Of a DNA stretch of 6,463 nucleotides, positions 4,168 through 6,463 are shown in pieces. The notes below the pieces were generated by a model that worked only from the letters and a program-made list of their open reading frames with translations, did no database searches and was not told where the DNA came from. This DNA is from an uncultured Eubacteriales bacterium. Its GTDB lineage: Bacteria; Bacillota; Clostridia; Oscillospirales; CAG-272. The DNA is taken from the NCBI GenBank assembly GCA_949286815.1, contig CASEEB010000204.1, positions 1 to 6,463 on the forward strand. Reading direction: 5' to 3'. The position numbers were made by a program, and so were the translations under genes. Positions within the stretch are counted from its first letter, which is position 1. Each line of letters opens with the position of its first letter.

Positions 4168-6183
4168 ATGATATTTGCATTGGTGGGAAATCAGAACTGC
4201 GGAAAAACGACTCTTTTCAATCAGCTTACCGGGTCAAATCAGCATGTCGGAAATTTTCCGGGGGTTACGGTTGACCAGAAAATCGGAACTATTTTGTCCG
4301 CGAAGGATTCAAGCGTAGTTGATCTTCCCGGAATATATTCGCTGAGACCTTATACGAACGAGGAAATAGTCACACGAGACTTTATATTGAATGAAAAGCC
4401 GGACGGAATAATCAACATAATAGACGCGACCAATATAGAAAGAAATTTATATCTGACGCTTCAGCTTCTTGAAATGAACGTACCTCTCGTTATCGCGCTT
4501 AATATGATGGATGAGGTCAGGGCTAACGGGGGTTCGGTCAATATTCAGGATTTTTCAAAAAGAATGGGCGTGCCGGTTGTGCCGATATCCGCGGCTAAAA
4601 ACGAGGGGGTTTCGGAATTGGTGGATGTGGCGGTAAATACCGCCCAAAACAAACTGCTTCCCAAAGTGCGGGATTTCTGCGGTGACGGACCGGTACACAG
4701 ATGCATTCATTCGGTATCCCATATGATAGAAGACCACGCCCGCGCGTGCGGAATGTCTCCGAGATTTGCCGCTACCAAAATGGTGGAGGGAGACGAGGCT
4801 GTCATATCGCGCCTTAAGATCAATCAGAATGAAAAAGAGTTGCTTGAGCATACGATAAAGGAAATGGAAAACGACAGCGGAATGGACAGAAACGCGGCGC
4901 TTGCCGATATGAGATATACATTTATTGAAAGCGTGTGCAGAGATACCGTTGTCAGGTGCCAGGAGAGCAAGGAATATCTGAGAAGCCAAAAAATAGACCG
5001 TATCCTTACCGGTAAATATACCGCTATACCGGTTTTCATTGCCGTCATGTGCCTGATTTTCTGGCTGACATTTGACCTTGTAGGCGGTACTTATTCGGAC
5101 CTTTTGTCGCTGGGAATAGACCATCTGACAGACCTCGCGGATGTGTGGCTGACACAATACGGCATAAACGAGATAGTACATAGTCTGATAATTGACGGAA
5201 TATTTGCGGGCGTGGGAAGTGTTCTGAGTTTTTTGCCGATTATAATTGTCCTGTTTTTCTTTCTTTCGATAATGGAGGATACGGGCTATATGGCACGCGT
5301 CGCCTTTGTTATGGATAAGCTTCTGAGAAATATAGGATTGTCGGGAAAAAGCTTTGTCCCGATGCTTATCGGGTTCGGATGCTCGGTTCCCGCGGTCATG
5401 GCGACCAGAACTCTATCGAGTGAGCGAGACCACCAAATGACCGTAATGCTCATACCGTTTATGTCATGCTCGGCGAAAATCCCCATCTATTCGGTTTTTG
5501 CGGCGGCATTTTTCCCGTCCCACAAAGCGTTGGCTATGATATGCCTGTATTTCGGCGGAATTCTTGTCGGTATTCTGTTTGCCCTGTTACTCAAAACTAC
5601 CGCGTTCAGAGGCAAGCCGATCCCGTTCGTTATGGAGCTTCCGAATTACCGGTTCCCTTCTTTCAAAAGCGTAATTCTGCTTATGTGGGAAAAAGCAAAG
5701 GACTTTTTCCAGAAAGCTTTTACCGTAATTTTCGTCGCGTCGGTGATAATCTGGTTTTTACAGACATTTGACCTCAGGTTCAACCGGGTAGAATCCACGT
5801 CGGACAGTTTGCTTGCGATGATAGGCAGATTTATCGCTCCGGTTTTTGCGCCGCTTGGGCTTGGAAATTGGCAGACCGCTACATCTTTGATAACCGGTCT
5901 TTCCGCAAAAGAAGCGGTCGTGAGTACATTGGCGGTTCTGAACGGCGTGAGCGTATCGGAGCTCGGCGGTGTTCTCGGGAGTATGTTTACTACATCCTCC
6001 GCCGTAAGTTTTCTCACGTTTACGCTGCTTTACACTCCGTGTGTGGCGGCTATTGCGACTATAAAGCGGGAGACGAAATCTACCGCAAAAACTCTTGGGA
6101 TTGTATTTTTGCAATGCGCCGTGGCTTGGATAGTCGCGTTTTTGGCGTATAATATCTGTGAGCTCATTTTGCATACAACATAA
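4168..6183 (+). CDS. feoB: FeoB, ferrous iron transport GTPase
   Basis: FeoB is the inner-membrane Fe(II) transporter with a cytoplasmic G domain. The 671-residue product shows all G motifs: G1 GNQNCGKT (7-14), G2 around T34 in NFPGVTVDQ, G3 DLPG (52-55), G4 NMMD (112-115) and G5 SAAK (141-144). A helical spacer follows (about 170-270), then the membrane domain from about residue 283. It has gate motifs GCSVPA (C405) and SCSAKIP (C434), the GLSAKEAVVSTL segment, and LYTPCVAAI (C625) near the C-terminus. The length is at the short end for bacterial FeoB but complete, with no FeoC-like tail. The start at ATG 4168 is forced by an in-frame TAA just upstream. AAGGAG (4148-4153) is 14 nt away, a longer gap than usual, perhaps lowering initiation. 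The right-hand repeat array begins about 8 nt after the stop, and no separate terminator is visible. Confidence 0.97.
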   Translation: MIFALVGNQNCGKTTLFNQLTGSNQHVGNFPGVTVDQKIGTILSAKDSSVVDLPGIYSLRPYTNEEIVTRDFILNEKPDGIINIIDATNIERNLYLTLQLLEMNVPLVIALNMMDEVRANGGSVNIQDFSKRMGVPVVPISAAKNEGVSELVDVAVNTAQNKLLPKVRDFCGDGPVHRCIHSVSHMIEDHARACGMSPRFAATKMVEGDEAVISRLKINQNEKELLEHTIKEMENDSGMDRNAALADMRYTFIESVCRDTVVRCQESKEYLRSQKIDRILTGKYTAIPVFIAVMCLIFWLTFDLVGGTYSDLLSLGIDHLTDLADVWLTQYGINEIVHSLIIDGIFAGVGSVLSFLPIIIVLFFFLSIMEDTGYMARVAFVMDKLLRNIGLSGKSFVPMLIGFGCSVPAVMATRTLSSERDHQMTVMLIPFMSCSAKIPIYSVFAAAFFPSHKALAMICLYFGGILVGILFALLLKTTAFRGKPIPFVMELPNYRFPSFKSVILLMWEKAKDFFQKAFTVIFVASVIIWFLQTFDLRFNRVESTSDSLLAMIGRFIAPVFAPLGLGNWQTATSLITGLSAKEAVVSTLAVLNGVSVSELGGVLGSMFTTSSAVSFLTFTLLYTPCVAAIATIKRETKSTAKTLGIVFLQCAVAWIVAFLAYNICELILHTT

Positions 6184-6191
6184 TGCAATCA

Positions 6192-6463
6192 ATTAAATAC
6201 TGTTTTACTTGCTGTATGCCGCAGTTTTACTTACGTAAAACTGTCCAGGGTTTTGTATACAGCGTGAAGAAATCGAACAAATATTATTTTACGTGCTGTA
6301 TGCCGCAGTTTTACTGACGTAAAACTGTCCAGGGTTTTGTATACAGCGTGAAGTAATCAAACAAATATTATTTTACTTGCTGTATACCGCAGTTTTGCTC
6401 CCGCAAAACTGTCCAGGGTTTTGTATACAGCGTGAAGAAATCGAACAAATATTATTTTACTTG
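6192..6463 (+). repeat. Tandem array of 84-bp units, each a 53-nt double hairpin plus a 31-nt spacer
   Basis: Units start at 6211, 6295 and 6379, exactly 84 bp apart, and a fourth starts on the last base of the window. Each unit opens with outer arm GCTGTATGC/GTATAC and closes with GTATACAGC. Inside is a 9-bp stem CAGTTTTAC/GTAAAACTG with a 4-nt loop, followed by an asymmetric TCCAGGGTTTT bulge. The third unit has CAGTTTTGC/GCAAAACTG: one pair changed from A-T to G-C on both sides. The spacers, which begin GTGAAGAAATCGAAC, are nearly identical. An edge sequence ATTAAATACTGTTTT (6192-6206) precedes the first unit and is shared with the inverted left array. Spacers are conserved, so it is not a CRISPR array. 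It continues beyond the window. Confidence 0.93.

Noticed and set aside
4555..5181. Minus-strand open frame of 208 residues inside feoB
   Set aside because: It is antisense to the G-domain end and first membrane part of FeoB, without a start signal or recognisable protein features.
6211..6263. The first repeat unit as the feoB terminator
   Set aside because: The hairpin is strong, but after the inner stem comes TCCAGGGTTTT rather than a direct U-run, and the same structure is repeated many times. Termination remains possible but is not the best explanation.
6192..6463. CRISPR array
   Set aside because: The segments between the hairpins are nearly identical rather than unique, and the 84-bp period with 53-nt repeats is outside the usual CRISPR form. 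No cas gene is present.

Overview
This window looks like chromosomal DNA of a Clostridia-type Bacillota (Firmicutes) bacterium, possibly a gut Ruminococcaceae/Oscillospiraceae relative. The basis is strong GGAGG-type ribosome binding sites, consensus TTGACA/TATAAT promoters, the gene order rpmG-secE-nusG-rplK-rplA, and the protein sequences. Species cannot be named from sequence alone.

Layout, left to right. (1) Positions 1-135 hold the start of an unidentified minus-strand gene that runs off the edge. (2) Positions 136-838 carry no convincing gene. They hold a decayed tandem hairpin-repeat array (441-687), a short GCTGTATGCAA-like repeat (699-733) and a minus-strand promoter (734-762) firing into the array. 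(3) Positions 839-3652 are a minus-strand translation/secretion operon with a consensus extended -10 promoter (3624-3652), a structured leader, rpmG (L33), secE, nusG, rplK (L11), rplA (L1) and a strong intrinsic terminator. Just before rplK the mRNA copies the 23S rRNA binding site of L1, so L1 probably represses its own rplK-rplA mRNA. (4) Divergent promoters separate this operon from plus-strand feoA-feoB (3859-6183), a ferrous iron uptake pair. (5) From about 6190 to the right edge lies a regular tandem array of 84-bp units, each with a 53-nt two-stem hairpin and a 31-nt spacer.

The main oddities are these. SecE is enlarged: a signal-peptide-like N-terminus and an acidic Ser/Thr/Glu-rich segment precede the usual SecE core. 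The same repeat family sits in inverted orientation on both sides of the 5.5-kb gene block, and in the right array a base-pair-preserving A-T to G-C change keeps the inner stem. The usual rplJ-rplL genes do not follow rplA; a terminator, a fresh promoter, repeats and an unrelated gene start occupy that place, which suggests a rearrangement at the repeat.

The genes form two functional units: a growth-linked ribosome, secretion and transcription-elongation operon, and an iron-import operon. They share only a 358-bp intergenic control region (3501-3858).
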